In this document: positions 1-12,771 of the stretch, piece by piece
Layout of the letters: every line of letters begins with the position of its first letter
Position numbering within the stretch: position 1 is the stretch's first letter
Assembly (NCBI RefSeq): GCF_013373865.1
Contig: NC_050467.1
Span: forward strand, 20,978,996-21,042,995
Reading direction: 5' to 3'
From: Monomorium pharaonis
Lineage: Eukaryota > Arthropoda > Insecta > Hymenoptera > Formicidae
DNA length: 64,000 bases
Program-made: the position numbers and the translations under genes
The notes under the pieces: model-generated
What the model was told of the DNA's origin: nothing
The model's input: the letters and a program-made list of their open reading frames with translations, nothing else
The model's database searches: none

Positions 1-18
1 ATTTTTTAACAATCTAAT

Positions 19-24
<6 letters not shown>

Positions 25-49
<25 letters not shown>
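25..49. repeat. (AT)n microsatellite
   Basis: An uninterrupted AT dinucleotide run of about 25 bp. It is followed within 20 bp by a short TG run (67-79). Simple-sequence DNA with no coding meaning. Confidence 0.9.
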
Positions 50-55
<6 letters not shown>

Positions 56-103
56 TTTATGTCAAATGTGTGTGTGTGTAAATTGTACACATGTTTTTAA
101 AAG

Positions 104-274
104 AATGTGTGTGCTTTCTAAATTTCCTAGAGTGAAACATTACTCTAAAAAAGTGAAAATCGAACATGTCTAAGTTCGAGTGATTTGTCACTCTAATTAG
201 AGTTAGACATGTTCGATTTTCACTCTTTTAAAGTAATGTTTCACTCTAGGAAATTTAGAGAGTGCTGACACACA
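104..274. mobile_element. Nested palindromic MITE-like element
   Basis: Two 54-bp arms, 120-173 and 203-256, are reverse complements with only two mismatches, separated by 29 bp. Weaker complementarity continues outward to about 104 and 274, where TGTGTGTGC on the left faces GACACACA on the right. The palindrome contains smaller palindromes: 128-147 (TAGAGT...ACTCTA), 178-193 (GAGTGA-4 nt-TCACTC) and the perfect 12-mer 191-202 (CTCTAATTAGAG). The heptamer AGAGTGA/TCACTCT recurs. No reading frame is inside. Such short, nearly perfect inverted repeats are typical of non-autonomous foldback or MITE elements. A TTAA lies next to the right end (275-278), and another lies a few bases left of the left end (97-100), but a clean target-site duplication is not established. 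The high arm identity implies recent origin or gene conversion. Family unknown. Confidence 0.7.
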
Positions 275-276
275 TT

Positions 277-3059
277 AAGAAAGAATTATAAATATGTTGA
301 ATTGTAGTACAACAACGATCTCTGATAAACTGAGCTTTAAGAAAAGCTACTTTTATCTTAAGATATTAGAGTGTATAAATTATCTGATATTATTAAATAT
401 TTTATGTTAAAGTTGAATTATTTTTTTTTATAATACTTTAATACGTAGATTATTTTATTTGTAAACAAAATACGTATGTATGTGCAGTATGTTATTTCTC
501 ATTCGATGAGATACCTCTGTCACTTGAAAGCTTCTGTACTTTGACGACGAACGCGGCGTATATCGCATAACAAGAGCCGTGTGTACAACGATTGTAGCCT
601 CAGGCTTCGTATACATTCAGCTTTGCTTTCCATCAGGCACAGAAATAATAACGAAAATAACAAGAGAGTTTCGTGAAAGAGGAGATGCGCCCCGAGATAA
701 AGTAATAAGATACGTCGCGTATGCTGTGACCCTTTATGCTTCCTATTAAATATGTTTTTATTCGTTTTGTTTCCTTCGTGTATAATTTTAAACAAGTTTA
801 TCGTATCTCTTTATAATCTCTACGTGCCCTACATGGTACAGATTCATATATGTGTGCATTAGCATTAATTAGTTTTTCTGAGCTAAGAAAATAGAAGGTA
901 TTTTATCGTGCAAAAAAATGCTTCAAATCTAAAATAGTTAGGCATGAAAAATTAATGACAATTATTTCGACTTGCTATACTATGTAAAAAATACCCTAAG
1001 AAAATAAATTCAAGACAAGTGTGTAAAGTTATTATATTTAGATATCTGTTAATTCTTATTAGTATAATAGGATTAAATCTTTGTACATTACATACATATA
1101 CATACATAACATTGATATATAAGTAAAAAAGTCAATTATATTAACGTTTTGATCATTTGCACATATACTTTATAATTGTAGATAAAACTTATATTACAAA
1201 CACAATATTATAAGTAATAAGTGTTCTTCATTTATTGCAGAATATATGCATGCATAAAGATTATAGAAAGAGAAGCTTTTTTACTGAGAAGCATATTGAC
1301 TCAAACGTATAGGTGGAAATGTGAAAGCAAGTAAAAAGTATGAGGAAATGGTTCAAGTAGGAGAGAACACTCCCTTGGGTGCCATATTTATATTTCATCG
1401 CTTTTCCATTCAGCCTCCGCGATATTGGACGATCTACTCCACTCTTCTCGTTGTCTACTCCATTCAACCATCGTTCGTACGAAGTCGAAAAATGAAATAT
1501 ATACGTTTTCATTACGTTTTCATTGAAGTGAAAGATCACTTCAAATAATAATACAAAACTGGACAATATGCAATTTGGTACACAAATTATTATTGATATG
1601 GTATAAGCGTTACATAATCATATACAAAGATTTGTTACATGAAAATAAGTAAATTGAATATTAAATTGAATATTATCATAGAAACAAATACCAATCGTAA
1701 TAATGAAAAAATATGAGATATTTAATTGATTTAACTTGACGCGCGTTATGTAACTACATGTAAATTTTTTAGAAAAATATAGTTATGTCAAATGGATTAT
1801 TTCTTTAATTAATTTGACGGAGTTAATATTTAAAAATTAATCAAGGAAAATAACGTCATGAATTTTTATTTGCAAATTAACTTTTTTTTTGTATCTTATA
1901 ATAATGTAAAACGAATGTATTGATTAACAAAATTATTGTCAGATAGACTCAAACAAAGAAAGAAATTACATTATCACTGCCTATTATGAATTCTCAGTAG
2001 GTGACGAATCCCCGATTACAACCGGAAGACAGTTAGTTGAGATTGGAAGTGCAAAGAAGCAAGGAAAGTTAGGTAACGTTAGGACTGCCGAAGCCATGAG
2101 TTGATACGTATTTAACTCACGTGCCTGCCTAAGCCCGGAAATCAATTGGTTCTCCCGTACGAATTCCAGCGTCCGTCGGACCGAATCCTACCTGACGAAA
2201 ATCAAAAGCTGCTGTCGAGTTGTTAGCCGTTTCGAAATCGTCTCTCCTTCCCTTTTTGAAGTGCACACGCGTGCATATGTATTCGATTACGTTGGACGGT
2301 TTTCAGTTTCTGATTGTTTGCGTTGCCAGGGGAAAAACGTCAACAAAGAAAACATGCAGCGCATTCTCGAATGACAGTCACGGGCGTAGGATCGCAATTA
2401 ATCTGAGGAAATGCGTGGTTGCTTTTCTGTCGCTAAAATGGTATCGTACTACAATAGTATCGTGTAATACATCGAAAGAGCTCAAATTTCGTTTCCAATG
2501 TCACATTCATCAATATTTTATATATCGAGACACTTACAACATTTCATACGTTTATTTCGAAATTTATTCCATTTCAGTTCTTATATATAAACGCTTAATA
2601 AATTATAATAACGACAGATATAAACGCGTCATCCTATTTTGTATTTAATCTAACTTATCTTACTATATGTATAACCTCGAAAAGGATTAATTACACATTG
2701 TAGATAATGTAAAATAATGCCTGCACATGATAAGCAAATAATTTATTTTTATGTAATTCATCTATATTAATCATCATGCGCCGTTCTTTGTACAATACTT
2801 ACTATTACAGTTTAGCAAATAAGAATCGCATCAAAAATCTTGGTTCGCAGTTACGATAGATTCACCTATGTGCGCAAATGCATTCTTAAACATATCTCCA
2901 TTATCCTTTGACGTATCGCGTCGATTGATCGCGTCGGAAATGATCGAAACGACGTTCCGAAAGCGGACGGTACGACGATCATTTTTCACGAGCCGAGTGT
3001 ATCGTATTTACCCTTTGTAAATGGCATTTCGATGCGAGTTCCATATTGTGTTGCAGCTG
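277..3059. other. Gene-free AT-rich stretch
   Basis: I see no gene here. Reading frames are short and lack recognisable motifs; the longest is 142 codons at 2220-2648 (+), with a composition that simply follows the base bias. GC-richer, CpG-containing islets lie near 1990-2250 and 2900-3000. The rest is AT-rich with scattered homopolymer A/T runs. Confidence 0.6.
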
Positions 3060-3066
3060 GTAAGTC

Positions 3067-3100
3067 GGTAGGTAGGTAGGTAGGTAGGGTAGGTAGGTAG
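3067..3100. repeat. (GGTA)n tetranucleotide array
   Basis: About eight units of GGTA/TAGG with one extra G as an interruption. A GTAAGT hexamer resembling a splice donor sits immediately upstream at 3060-3065. It probably arises by chance next to the GT-rich array. Confidence 0.9.
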
Positions 3101-5530
3101 ACTGTCTGCGAGATAGGTGCGTGCGAGCATTGTGTTTTCTTGTGTGTATGAATAAGTACGTCGATCCCTGCTCGTGTCGTACACCCCTGTGTCACGCGCG
3201 AACGCACATCCACATACACGGGTCGCATATATTCGGTTCACGGGCATTAAAGTTAAGCCTGTATTTTATTGGACGCGCGTATAAATCAAAAGCTTCGGCT
3301 AGTCAAATATTGGAAGCTTTGCATACGCCAATACGCGGCCGTGATGCACAAAACGCGGGACACTTGCCGATCTATCGGCGTGTCGCTGGCTCGCTCGTTC
3401 GTAAGTATTATACACACACGCGCGTTGCCGATATCTCGACTGTTTATCGCGAAACAAAATCCCGTTTGCTTGCTTTACGGATAATAATTAGTCGGGCGGC
3501 GTATTTGTGAGGGAAATTATGTATTTTTATCCCGCTGTTACGAGCGCTCCACTGCCTCCCTCTGCATGCTCTATATATTCCGCTATCGATGTGCATCGTC
3601 AGCGATCTTATCACCGTTCCGCGATTTATCGTGATATTTTTGGAAACGAATGAATTATATCACTTGTTGTTTGCTGTCGTTTACGCATCGCAAGAGAATA
3701 TGTAAAAAGGGTATAGTCAATTTATCTGATATTTTTCGTGCGATGATATTAAAAAACTGCACTTGAAAATACTTTTCTATTAAAATCCATTGAATTTTCT
3801 ATTAATTGTGTATACCATTTTTTTAAATTACATTGAAAAAATACAAATTTTTGTCTTATATTTATAATTCAAATATTTTTCTAAGGTACTGTTTCTAAAT
3901 GCTTTCGAATCTGTCTACCTAAATATGTCACGCATAATATTTTTAATTACATGCATTCTTTATGTGGCGTTTTCACGATTTAATACTTTATTACTATTCA
4001 TAGTAACGCGTTCTTTGTGCGTTTGTTAACACATCATGTTGTTTATCAAAATTTTCAAGTACTAGGAGGAAGGGCAACAGCGCACACGGTTTTACGCTGT
4101 AAGCTTGAATTGTTTCAAGAGCTGCATTGCTGGATGCTTTACATAAAAGTACTCGGGTTAATTTAGACCGGCTGTATACGAGTACGCGCGGCTTAATTTC
4201 GTAATTCTGTATAATGCCAGCGACCACACCAGAGGCGCTAAAAACACTGGAGATAAAAAGAAAAGAAGACTATATCCTCATTGCGACGAAGGCTAGGGCT
4301 TAGAAAACAACTGAGAAGGGTCAGACTATGCTGACAGTAGAGCGTTTTTCTTGTTTCGCTAAGTATGCCGGACCTGCAATATTACGGGAGTAATTATTAA
4401 GGAAAGTAAGCAAGAATCGGGCATGTAAGCCATAAAGAAAATACAAAGAAAGAGGTAAATTTGCGCTTCTTTCTAATATCTCATTCTTTTTTTTTTTACG
4501 CGATGAACGGTTTGCATATTTTGCTTGTAATAACGCAGAAAATTGACCATTTATCATCCTCTTAAAATTCATGCAATTATTACATCCGTGTTTTAATTTG
4601 CCGAGCTATTTCGAGCACTTTTCAAATTTATATTGACCGTATTTTATAAAACGATTTACTTAACTTTAGTTTACGCGCACGCATGTGTGTGTGTACTATT
4701 TAACATTATTATATAGAATGTATATTAATATTTTATACTATTATATATTAACAACCTTTTAATTTAGGTATTAAAATTACTGCAATCTAGTTCGCGGCAA
4801 TTTAGTGGTTATTTCGAAAAAGTACAATAAAAAACGTTATATAATATAACACGAGAAAATTAATAAACAATTTGTGTGATTAAAATTTTTTATTGAAATA
4901 GATTCTTATATATGATACACGTGCATACATATCATATTTACTTTGAAAGCTCTTAATCGAACTATTCATCTATCCAACATACTCTTTTTTATTTTTTTTA
5001 TCTTTTTCCATTTTCATTCTCGAACAATCCGCGTTTCATTTTGCTTTCTGTACTTCCAAAACCATATTCTAAAATCTCTTGGTGGTGAGAGTATATCAGG
5101 TTTCAGCCGAGCTAGATAGAAAGTCAATTTGCCGTGATTCGAAGTAAGTCACGCGCGCGAGACTCATCTGGCGACTTCCGGTTAAAACTTCCGGCCGGTG
5201 GGCAACCAGTTTGGCCAGTTTATTACCAGGCACGTTGCAGTAAATATGTACACAGTGGTTCACGTAATATTAGCGTGCGGTATATCTCTTTTGTGCTGTT
5301 TATTACGGCATGCTAGCTTACATTAATATTGCACGATTCTCATACATTCGGTATAATCAGAATGATGAACAACAAAATTTCTTGCTAATTAACAAACATA
5401 TCCTGCTATCCAAAAAGTTTGCTATCGTAATTAAAACCGCCAAAATGGCTGTGTATGATATTGTTGTTATTTTAATCTATGAAAGAGTTATTGAAAAAAC
5501 TTGTATTGTATTAAACAATGATTTCAATGA
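3101..5530. other. Gene-free stretch, mixed composition
   Basis: The first 500 bp are CpG-rich and hold overlapping short open frames on both strands, the longest 129 codons at 3121-3510 (+). None shows a domain, repeat or signal peptide. A GTAAGTAT donor-like string lies at about 3400-3407 with no convincing partner acceptor. From about 3650 onward the sequence is AT-rich, with another CpG-richer islet around 5130-5250. Nothing else is supportable. Confidence 0.5.
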
Positions 5531-5721
5531 GTAAAAAATAAAATTGCCAATAAGAGCCAATACCGGGTTTTCTTGTGCGAATTAATTGACTTTACTGGTT
5601 TTATTTAGTGATTGACAAGGACGTTTCTGAAACGATAAAACATGAGTACATATAAAGCACATTAATTCAAGTGAAACAAGAATACCTTTTGTTGGCTCTT
5701 ATTGGCAATTTTGTTTTATAC
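5531..5721. mobile_element. Short inverted-repeat element (MITE-like)
   Basis: The 17-bp core TTGCCAATAAGAGCCAA at 5544-5560 is repeated as its reverse complement at 5692-5708. Imperfect complementarity extends inward for about 40-50 bp and outward for about 10 bp in T/A-rich sequence. The total is about 190 bp with no coding capacity. This is the structure of a small non-autonomous DNA transposon or its remnant. Both outer ends run into A/T-rich DNA, so exact termini and target duplication cannot be fixed. Family unknown. Confidence 0.6.
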
Positions 5722-5725
5722 TTGT

Positions 5726-6734
5726 TAATTTTATTTTGTAGAACCTTTGATTTAAATTATTTTTTAAACAATTGAATACTAAAATTTCCTAAGTACACAT
5801 ATCTAAAAGTATTTTGCCAATTGTGTGTCTAGTAAATTCTATGTAGTACTACGTTTAAAACATATATCCGGTATTACAATGTTAAATCAGTCGATATAAT
5901 GCATTTTGTCCTAAAATAAAATCGGAACACACCATGTATAATTAATCGTTTATATTTGACGTCCTATGCTAATAAGTAATTGCTACTACTTTCCATATGG
6001 ATGAAAATGTTAGATAATGCATGTGCATTATTACTGCAACATGCACTTATATCGTATATTAAATCTTACGCAGCATAATTGTCCATTCACGGCATTAATT
6101 ACTAACCTGTGATCTTGCAACAAAAGAATTTTTTTACGTATTATGGTAATTGATCGTTGTACATAAAATTAATAATTATTTTGACATAGATTACTAAAAA
6201 ATATTAATAAAAAACGAATGAAACTATAGAATTAAATATATTATGTATTGTTAATTACTTTTAATTCCGGAATTGAAACACTGGTTACACTTAAAAATAA
6301 AAAAGCTAAGAGAGAGAATTTACAATATTTTTTAAAAATTATTTTATATAGTTGTATCGTTTAATTGTTGCTATTAATTTGTATCAATTATTTTAATTGA
6401 TTTCTTATCTTATATATTTTTTTACTAAAACATATTTACGTGTCATTTTACGCATATAAAATAGATATAATCTTAGGCATTTAAAATTTTGTGTAAATTT
6501 ATCGAGTGTAATTCTGCTAAAGCAAAGGCTAAGAAGAAGGTATCAGGCTACGACTGAAAATAACAGGAAGCGTCACCCTCTTTGTAATCGGACATTTCCT
6601 CGATGGCTGCAAAGGCGACCGAAAGGTACGACGTATCATATTTCGAAATACGCGACCGGAATTTGGTACAACTTTTCGACGATGTGTAGTTGTTAGTGTG
6701 GGGAGTTGGAGAACGCTCTCGTTCGACAATGACA
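5726..6734. other. AT-rich gene-free stretch
   Basis: Very AT-rich DNA without reading frames above background, repeats beyond homopolymers, or RNA-like motifs. The composition shifts to CpG-containing sequence at about 6520, leading into the ACG array. Confidence 0.6.
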
Positions 6735-6738
6735 ACAA

Positions 6739-6740
6739 CA

Positions 6741-6793
<53 letters not shown>

Positions 6794-6806
6794 AACGACG
6801 ACGACA
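6739..6806. repeat. (ACG)n trinucleotide microsatellite
   Basis: More than twenty ACG triplets with AAC interruptions at both ends. Translated, it gives poly-Asp on one strand and poly-Val, poly-Ser or poly-Arg in other frames. The short open frames at 6529-6889 are therefore repeat artefacts rather than proteins. A long, nearly pure CpG-containing triplet array is likely to be length-polymorphic. Confidence 0.95.
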
Positions 6807-9800
6807 CAACGATGATGACATTTCTGGTTTACGTACGTGCCGCTTTTACACATACATATCACGCTCGCACATACACAGTCTTTTCGTGATTTTCATTTCG
6901 CGCGTTACGCCACGTACGTGGAAGGCCCAACCCGCGGTTTCTGCGGCACCACGCGCCCCTCCTATATCATCGTTTAAAATAATATTGCGTCCAGAAGGGC
7001 ATTCGGCGCTCTCATATCCACCGCGACAAATCACCCTCACACAGCACCTAGCGCCTACCGTCGCTGGTAGGACCGAGTGCGATACAGTAGGGAACAGGAT
7101 GAAGTAATGGAAAGACACGGGCGGGCAGAAGCGAGAGGAAGCAAAAGAGCGAAATAGAAAAAACCGAGCGTCAGCCTGTGCGAGAGCCTTCGCCCGACCC
7201 GTTATTTACACTCACGCGCTTATTGCTTGATTTGATTAATAATTCGTGGCTCGTGCGGCAGGAAGAAAAATAGGAATCTGCGAAAGAGGAACGAACGAAT
7301 GTCTTGGCTTTAAAAGGGGAGATAAATTATGGCGATAGCCATTGGCGAGGTAGTCATGACGGCGTGTGTATGTCGCGTAAGTTCGATAATCCCTGCACTA
7401 TACCGCGGATGTTGGTTGTCAGTAGATACGGTCAGCGATAAGCGAGACTGTGAGCGCATACGTTGCTAAAGCCGGTCTTTAGTTTGATTTATCGTCGGAT
7501 CCGAAGCGATTATAACTGAAACTGCAAGAGTGTGACTGCATCCTGATCTAACAGAAGATGTGAATAACTTAAGATTAGGGTGCGTACAATGTCTTGTTAC
7601 ATGTTCAAGGGCCAATGTTGCTAGCTAGAGAATCTCGGAACGTAAAGTAATTTTGTCTTGCATTTAATAAGAAATGTAATGAATTTATAATATTGTATAT
7701 TTATAAGAAATGCATATAAAATTATATATAGCATTTTGATTGGTGGAATAATGTCAGAACTATACACGAACTATAACACGAACAAATTATAGATAGGATG
7801 AAATACTGCATGTTATTCTATCTGAATTTGTATTTAGATTTCTAAATTCTTGTTTGCGAAATCGTTACGAATGATAATCGTTGAACATCATTGTCAAAAT
7901 AAAACAAGACTTCAACGGCTGTTGCAGTCAACGTAACTGATAGTACTGCACGTGGGTTGATCGTTAAAACAACTATAGCCAACACGCAACAATATAATGT
8001 TAATGAAGCAATTTTGGTATCAACACATTTCCCGTAATGATCACGTTACGCCAGACCACTCGTTGTGGATAGAACATAAGTAGAAACAAATGACTCGGTA
8101 TCGTTGTTCGTAAACGCGAAACTTTTGTCTCCCTACCGGTTACGGGGGAGCAGTTGCCAACTACTTATCTCTGTAGCTTCCTGACCGCTAACTTTTTTTT
8201 TTACTGCGTTTAATCTAAATCTAACTATGGTCTTACTACGGCAAGGGAATCGATTTGATTCTCTTGCGCCGCTCCGTTCCATCGTTTTGGAATAACGAGG
8301 TTCCGACTAAATGACGAAGCTATATCAAATGAGGCTCTACCACCCTAACCCTTAGAGATTTCTGCAAGTTTATCTCCGTGAATTAAATAGGGGTTAATGC
8401 AGGGGCGATAAGTATTACGGTGGGATCTTTTCCAATTTTTGACCCGACTGAGTTTCATTTTAGAAGAACCGTTAATAAGAGAGTTGCACAAATTTGTTTG
8501 GAGCAATGCCATTTAGAAGTCGTTTAATATATTAACGTTCTTATATTTCATAAATTAAAATAATAATGTTCACAAAAATAAAATCGAGATGAAGTATTCT
8601 ACGTAAAATTAAACTCGTATCATTTAATATAAAATATAATAAGAAATATTAAATTTTTGTATGTTATAAATATAAAATATAATAAATAAAAAGTAAGAAA
8701 GTTTTAAAATAAAAGAAATTTTAACTTAATTCTTTTTTTCACTACAAATTGCACAAGGACAGGAGCAAATAAGAAAATTATTTTTCTGGTAAAATGATTC
8801 TTTTCGTTTTTCTTATAGTCAATGATATAAATTTATTTCTATAAATAAACTTATAACGCGGAAGTATGGCATTACACAGCAATTTGAAGCGATAAATGTC
8901 AAATATAGTCTGATTGCCATGCCATTCACACACATAATGCTGATAAAGAACTGTCTTTGACGGATATCGATTGCACGAAATGTTCACCGGAAGAGGTCAT
9001 GAAAAGTCGATCGCTTCCATATAATGCTCCTGCGATACTCAAAGCGTTGGCTAATTATTCGAACAAATTATCGACAGGATTAAAGCAATTACTCGTTGCG
9101 CCTGATTAGTGCGCAAAATTGGAATTACATCGCTCTTCTCTGCACGATCGTTCTCTCTGTCTCATTTTCCATCCGTATCTGCCTCGTCACTACTCTCGCC
9201 CATTTTTTCGTATCCATCGCTCGTTATCTAGAGTCTCTGCATCCCTTTCTGCCTTTCTCTCTTTGTCACACCCGTTCTATCGCGTAGACGCGTATACACG
9301 TTGCTCTCAGCCAATTTCCGTCCCACTGCGCACGTACATTTATGCGCCGTCAATGCGAAATGAGTGTATTGTAATATCGTCGATGTCAAGTAGTATAGGT
9401 ATCATATATTAGTCAAGCGCGGGTCTGGACATGTTAATTAATTAAATATCTCCGATAATCATTACGAGCCGGCTGCAGACCGAGTTGTGGACTCGCGCTT
9501 TTGTTTGTCACCACTAAATTGTCCTCCTGCGTTGTTAACGTGGCATTAACATTAATGGGTATATTGTTAAAACTAGCATACATTTTGATTAAGCGCGTTT
9601 GTAATCATTGGCGATTATATTTTTTACTCGTATTCATACTTTTATCTTCCAGTTAGTTTTTGTTTAAGAAATTAAATTTCTAAGTGAAACAGAAAATTTT
9701 AAAAAATATAAAATTAAGAAAATAAAGATTAATAAAGTAGCATTTATGAAATGATATAAAGTTGATATGAGTATTGTATAAATCTAGTCTTATAAGTCTT

Positions 9801-10874
9801 ATAGTCTTGTTAGTTTTAAAAATATAGTCTTAGTTAAAAAAAGGATGAAATTACCATAAACGTTAATCTTGTGGCTGTTAAGAGAAACTGTTTTTAACAA
9901 ATTCATTGGCTATTTAAATAGGATCAACTATGGCTAACTGTAACGGATTTTATTTACGCGCAATTACACTCTGACTAATAGTTGTCCACTCAAGCCGATC
10001 GTTCTATAAGTTCCCCTTGAAAATACTAGAGAGTGCGTTTTTGTGATACTCGTATTGTGGAAAAAAAACATGAACTTTATCACGTAAGCTTTATGTGTCA
10101 AGTAGGGTCAATTAGTTAAAAAATAATAAATGTAATGATAATAATGGAAAGCGATAAACGAACAAAACGCTAATTCTGATTTATTTTTAAATAACAAATA
10201 TTTTAGGAGAATAATTTATATTATCTTACCTTTTTGAATCTTTCAGTACCAAAATTTTATATGAAACAGAAAATATTTGCGCGGACGCGAAGCTGATGTA
10301 AGGATTTTCCAGTTTTATTGCATGATAGAAGAAAGCGAAGGGGGAGGGGGGGCGTTGACTGATAGAGAGATCAGGTCAAATTGATGTGTTGCGCTCAGAT
10401 ATGGGGACAGGCATCTGAAAAACGAGCATGTGTCTCGTTCCGTATTACTTCAATTTTTCTTGCTCATAAACGTCCAAGCATTATACGCGTATGAATGCGC
10501 GTTTCTGTTTTTATTTATAAACACACCGATAAACTTCAAACATTTTTTATGAAATATTAAATTCAATTATAAAAATACAATAGAAAAATAAATCTTGAAA
10601 ACGGAATAACACCTGCATTTAAAAGTATTACGTGTTTAAAAAGAATTTTGAAACGATTAGTTTATTATAAGTTTTGGATATCTTTTGCGAAACTTTTGAA
10701 CGGTAAACAATGTGAAGATTATCGTCAGACGTTAAAGATTTTTGCTATATTTCTAAAAATCCTGATTGAGTATTGGGATATCTTGAGAGATACCAACTGT
10801 CACATGCATAAGTCACTTGGTACCTCGGCAATGCTAATAGATGCAACCTCCTTGCAGTCACGTCATTCGAAAAT

Positions 10875-11001
10875 TAATTACAGTTGGTCGCAGGGTCGTA
10901 AAGAACAAGGCCTGAATAATTAACGTGACCGTTGTATCGCGCCCCGAGCTAATTATAGGCCCTTCCTTTTCTATTCGCCTGATTAGCATATTCGTTAATT
11001 A
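10875..11001. promoter_or_regulatory. Candidate homeodomain-site cluster
   Basis: Four copies of the palindromic homeodomain core TAATTA occur in 127 bp, at 10875-10880, 10917-10922, 10950-10955 and 10996-11001. They are separated by CpG-containing, mixed-composition sequence rather than plain A/T tracts. Antennapedia-class homeodomain proteins bind this core. Clusters in long intergenic or intronic DNA of insects are often enhancers, but the motif is short and function here is inference only. Confidence 0.25.
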
Positions 11002-11258
11002 TCGGACTTACGTACCGGCAGGTAACATACTTATGCAAGCCGTACGTGCTTTGCGTGCGCTAATATTCGCGTGAACGTGCGTGTCGCAGATCGCACACAC
11101 GTTTGCATCTACGCATAAGTAAAGGGTAAAAACCCTTCTGTCAGAGGGTCAAATACGTCGCGTAAGACGATTCGTTTGTGAACTTTTTAAACACGTACAG
11201 TGCCCAAGTGCGATTCCGTATTGTGGACTTACTCTGTATTGTGCAGAAGGAGGCAATG

Positions 11259-11304
11259 CGATAAAGGCGTCATTAAGAAGCTTACCGATAAAGGTGTCAT
11301 TAAG
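11259..11304. repeat. Two-copy 19-bp direct repeat, period 27
   Basis: CGATAAAGGYGTCATTAAG occurs at 11259-11277 and again at 11286-11304, with one difference (C/T). The 27-bp period keeps frame, so the enclosing frame (11200-11481, +, 93 codons) shows the hexapeptide DKGVIK twice, nine residues apart. The frame is otherwise featureless and I do not call it a gene. Confidence 0.8.
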
Positions 11305-12712
11305 TTTTTAATGGCCTTACGTTATAGCGAACATTTTTTAAAGTGGCTATCGAACATGGCTTCTTTTTGTAGGCAATCATGCATGGGTTTAAACTTGCGT
11401 AAGCAATTTTATGGAAAGTTGTCAAAGAACAGTGTGTGTCGAGGGGCAGCTTTCTTTTTTCTTATCCGTAATTTAAAATAAATTGTCCTTATTTTGTGAT
11501 AATTTTCACTTTTCAATGCTCTTGTTTTAACATCGGAGCCTCTTTTCGGAAAAATTGATTCGATAGTAATCGTGAAATTGTTTTGATGGTTTTGAATTTA
11601 TATAACACTTAAAATTAATTAAATAAAATATATTGGGAATGGAGCTAGTAATATTTTTATAAGAAAATTATCAGCACAATATATCTGTATACTTTTTTAA
11701 TCAAAAATCATTATTCGAATAAAATGGTAAAGATTAGAGGAGATAGGGACAGTGTTGATTCTTTTCACATTACTTTTCTTATCAATCTATTATTTTTATT
11801 TACAGCGTTGTCTATCAATGTAGTGTTGTGTCCACTATGGTATTATTTTCAGTGTGTCGTTATGCCTATCTATCATTTCTTATGTCAGCATAATGTCGGC
11901 GGTCGCGTTGACGACGATTGATTCGAGTACGACAATGAAGGTAACAGTGGCTCGTATGAAGACGTAAGCTCAGCAGCGGTATAAGGCCAGGTTTACGCGT
12001 ACTCGAACGTTTATCGCGCCATGTCGGGCGCAACACGCAAACCCGACGTTACACCCTCTGTTGTACTCGCTTGGCGGAAATACTACCGAGCTATAATCCT
12101 CCTTGATCGCGTTTACGAGCGTGAACTTTCAAAAGTTCCAATCGCGGCGTCGGTCTTGGTGCTACAGGTTGCGCTGGAGCGTATTAGAAAATCACATTAC
12201 GAATGTGGCCACTGCGGCTCAGTATGACACGTTTCGTGGCAATTAGATCTGTCTTACAACGTTAATTCAGAGCTTCGTGCAAATTGAACGACCAACATTC
12301 GTTGCAACATCCTTAATCTCGCATTTATATTTTATATTAGAAAAATGTTGCGTTCTCTCTGCAATTATTACTGCAAATAATCTTTAAGTATATTTAAATG
12401 TATATGTAAAAGTATAGTAAAATTTTATTCGTAATTGTGACCGGTTTTAAATACTATTTACAAATAAAATTATGTTAAAAATTTCGATAAACAAAAACAT
12501 TTGCGATTATTAGAAAAAAAAAAAAATAAATAAATTTCTTGCGTTTGGTGCATAAGTGAACGCAAAGTGTGACCTAAATAAATAAAAATTAAGTGCATTG
12601 TTATGTGCTTTTGCAATTATGCCAAGCAAACTTTTTACATGTTTAACAATATTTGAGAATTTCACGAAACGGTTAAATAAGTAAAGTTTGGAGACAGCAG
12701 TTACTGCAGTCG

Positions 12713-12771
12713 TTCTCCGATAAATGAGCAATAATGACGGCGAGTTGGGTAATAGCTCCGTTTAACACCGT
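12713..12771 (+). repeat. Diverged direct repeat A, copy 1
   Basis: This 59-bp segment matches 13318-13378 at about 80 percent identity. The shared strings include CCGATAAATGAGCAATAATG, GTTGGG and TCCGTTTAAC. The copies are about 605 bp apart in the same orientation. It may be one edge of an old segmental duplication or a dispersed repeat. No terminal inverted repeats or coding capacity are seen. Confidence 0.75.

Larger units (their letters stand above)
6810..12712. other. Gene-free stretch with CpG-rich patches
   Basis: CpG-rich sequence at about 6890-7560 and 9000-9400 alternates with AT-rich blocks. The 7080-7170 segment is purine-rich on the + strand and 9140-9265 is pyrimidine-rich. 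The open frames (up to 104 codons) overlap on opposite strands and carry no known motif. A frame at 12021-12227 (+, 68 codons) has a balanced composition but resembles nothing I know and has no supporting splice structure. No RNA gene was seen. Confidence 0.5.

Noticed and set aside
3060..3065. GTAAGT splice donor before the GGTA array
   Set aside because: No upstream exon-like sequence or acceptor is recognisable, and the neighbouring GGTA units make GT-rich strings likely by chance.
6529..6889. Frames with poly-Asp, poly-Val or poly-Ser
   Set aside because: They are translations of the ACG triplet array in different frames.
7420..7460. TCAGT initiator in a CpG-rich patch as a transcription start
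   Set aside because: No TATA box, and no downstream promoter element at the expected spacing. The pentamer alone is too common.
12021..12227. 68-codon frame with balanced composition
   Set aside because: No homologous family comes to mind, the frame is short, and it sits in a CpG-rich islet where open frames are expected on any strand.
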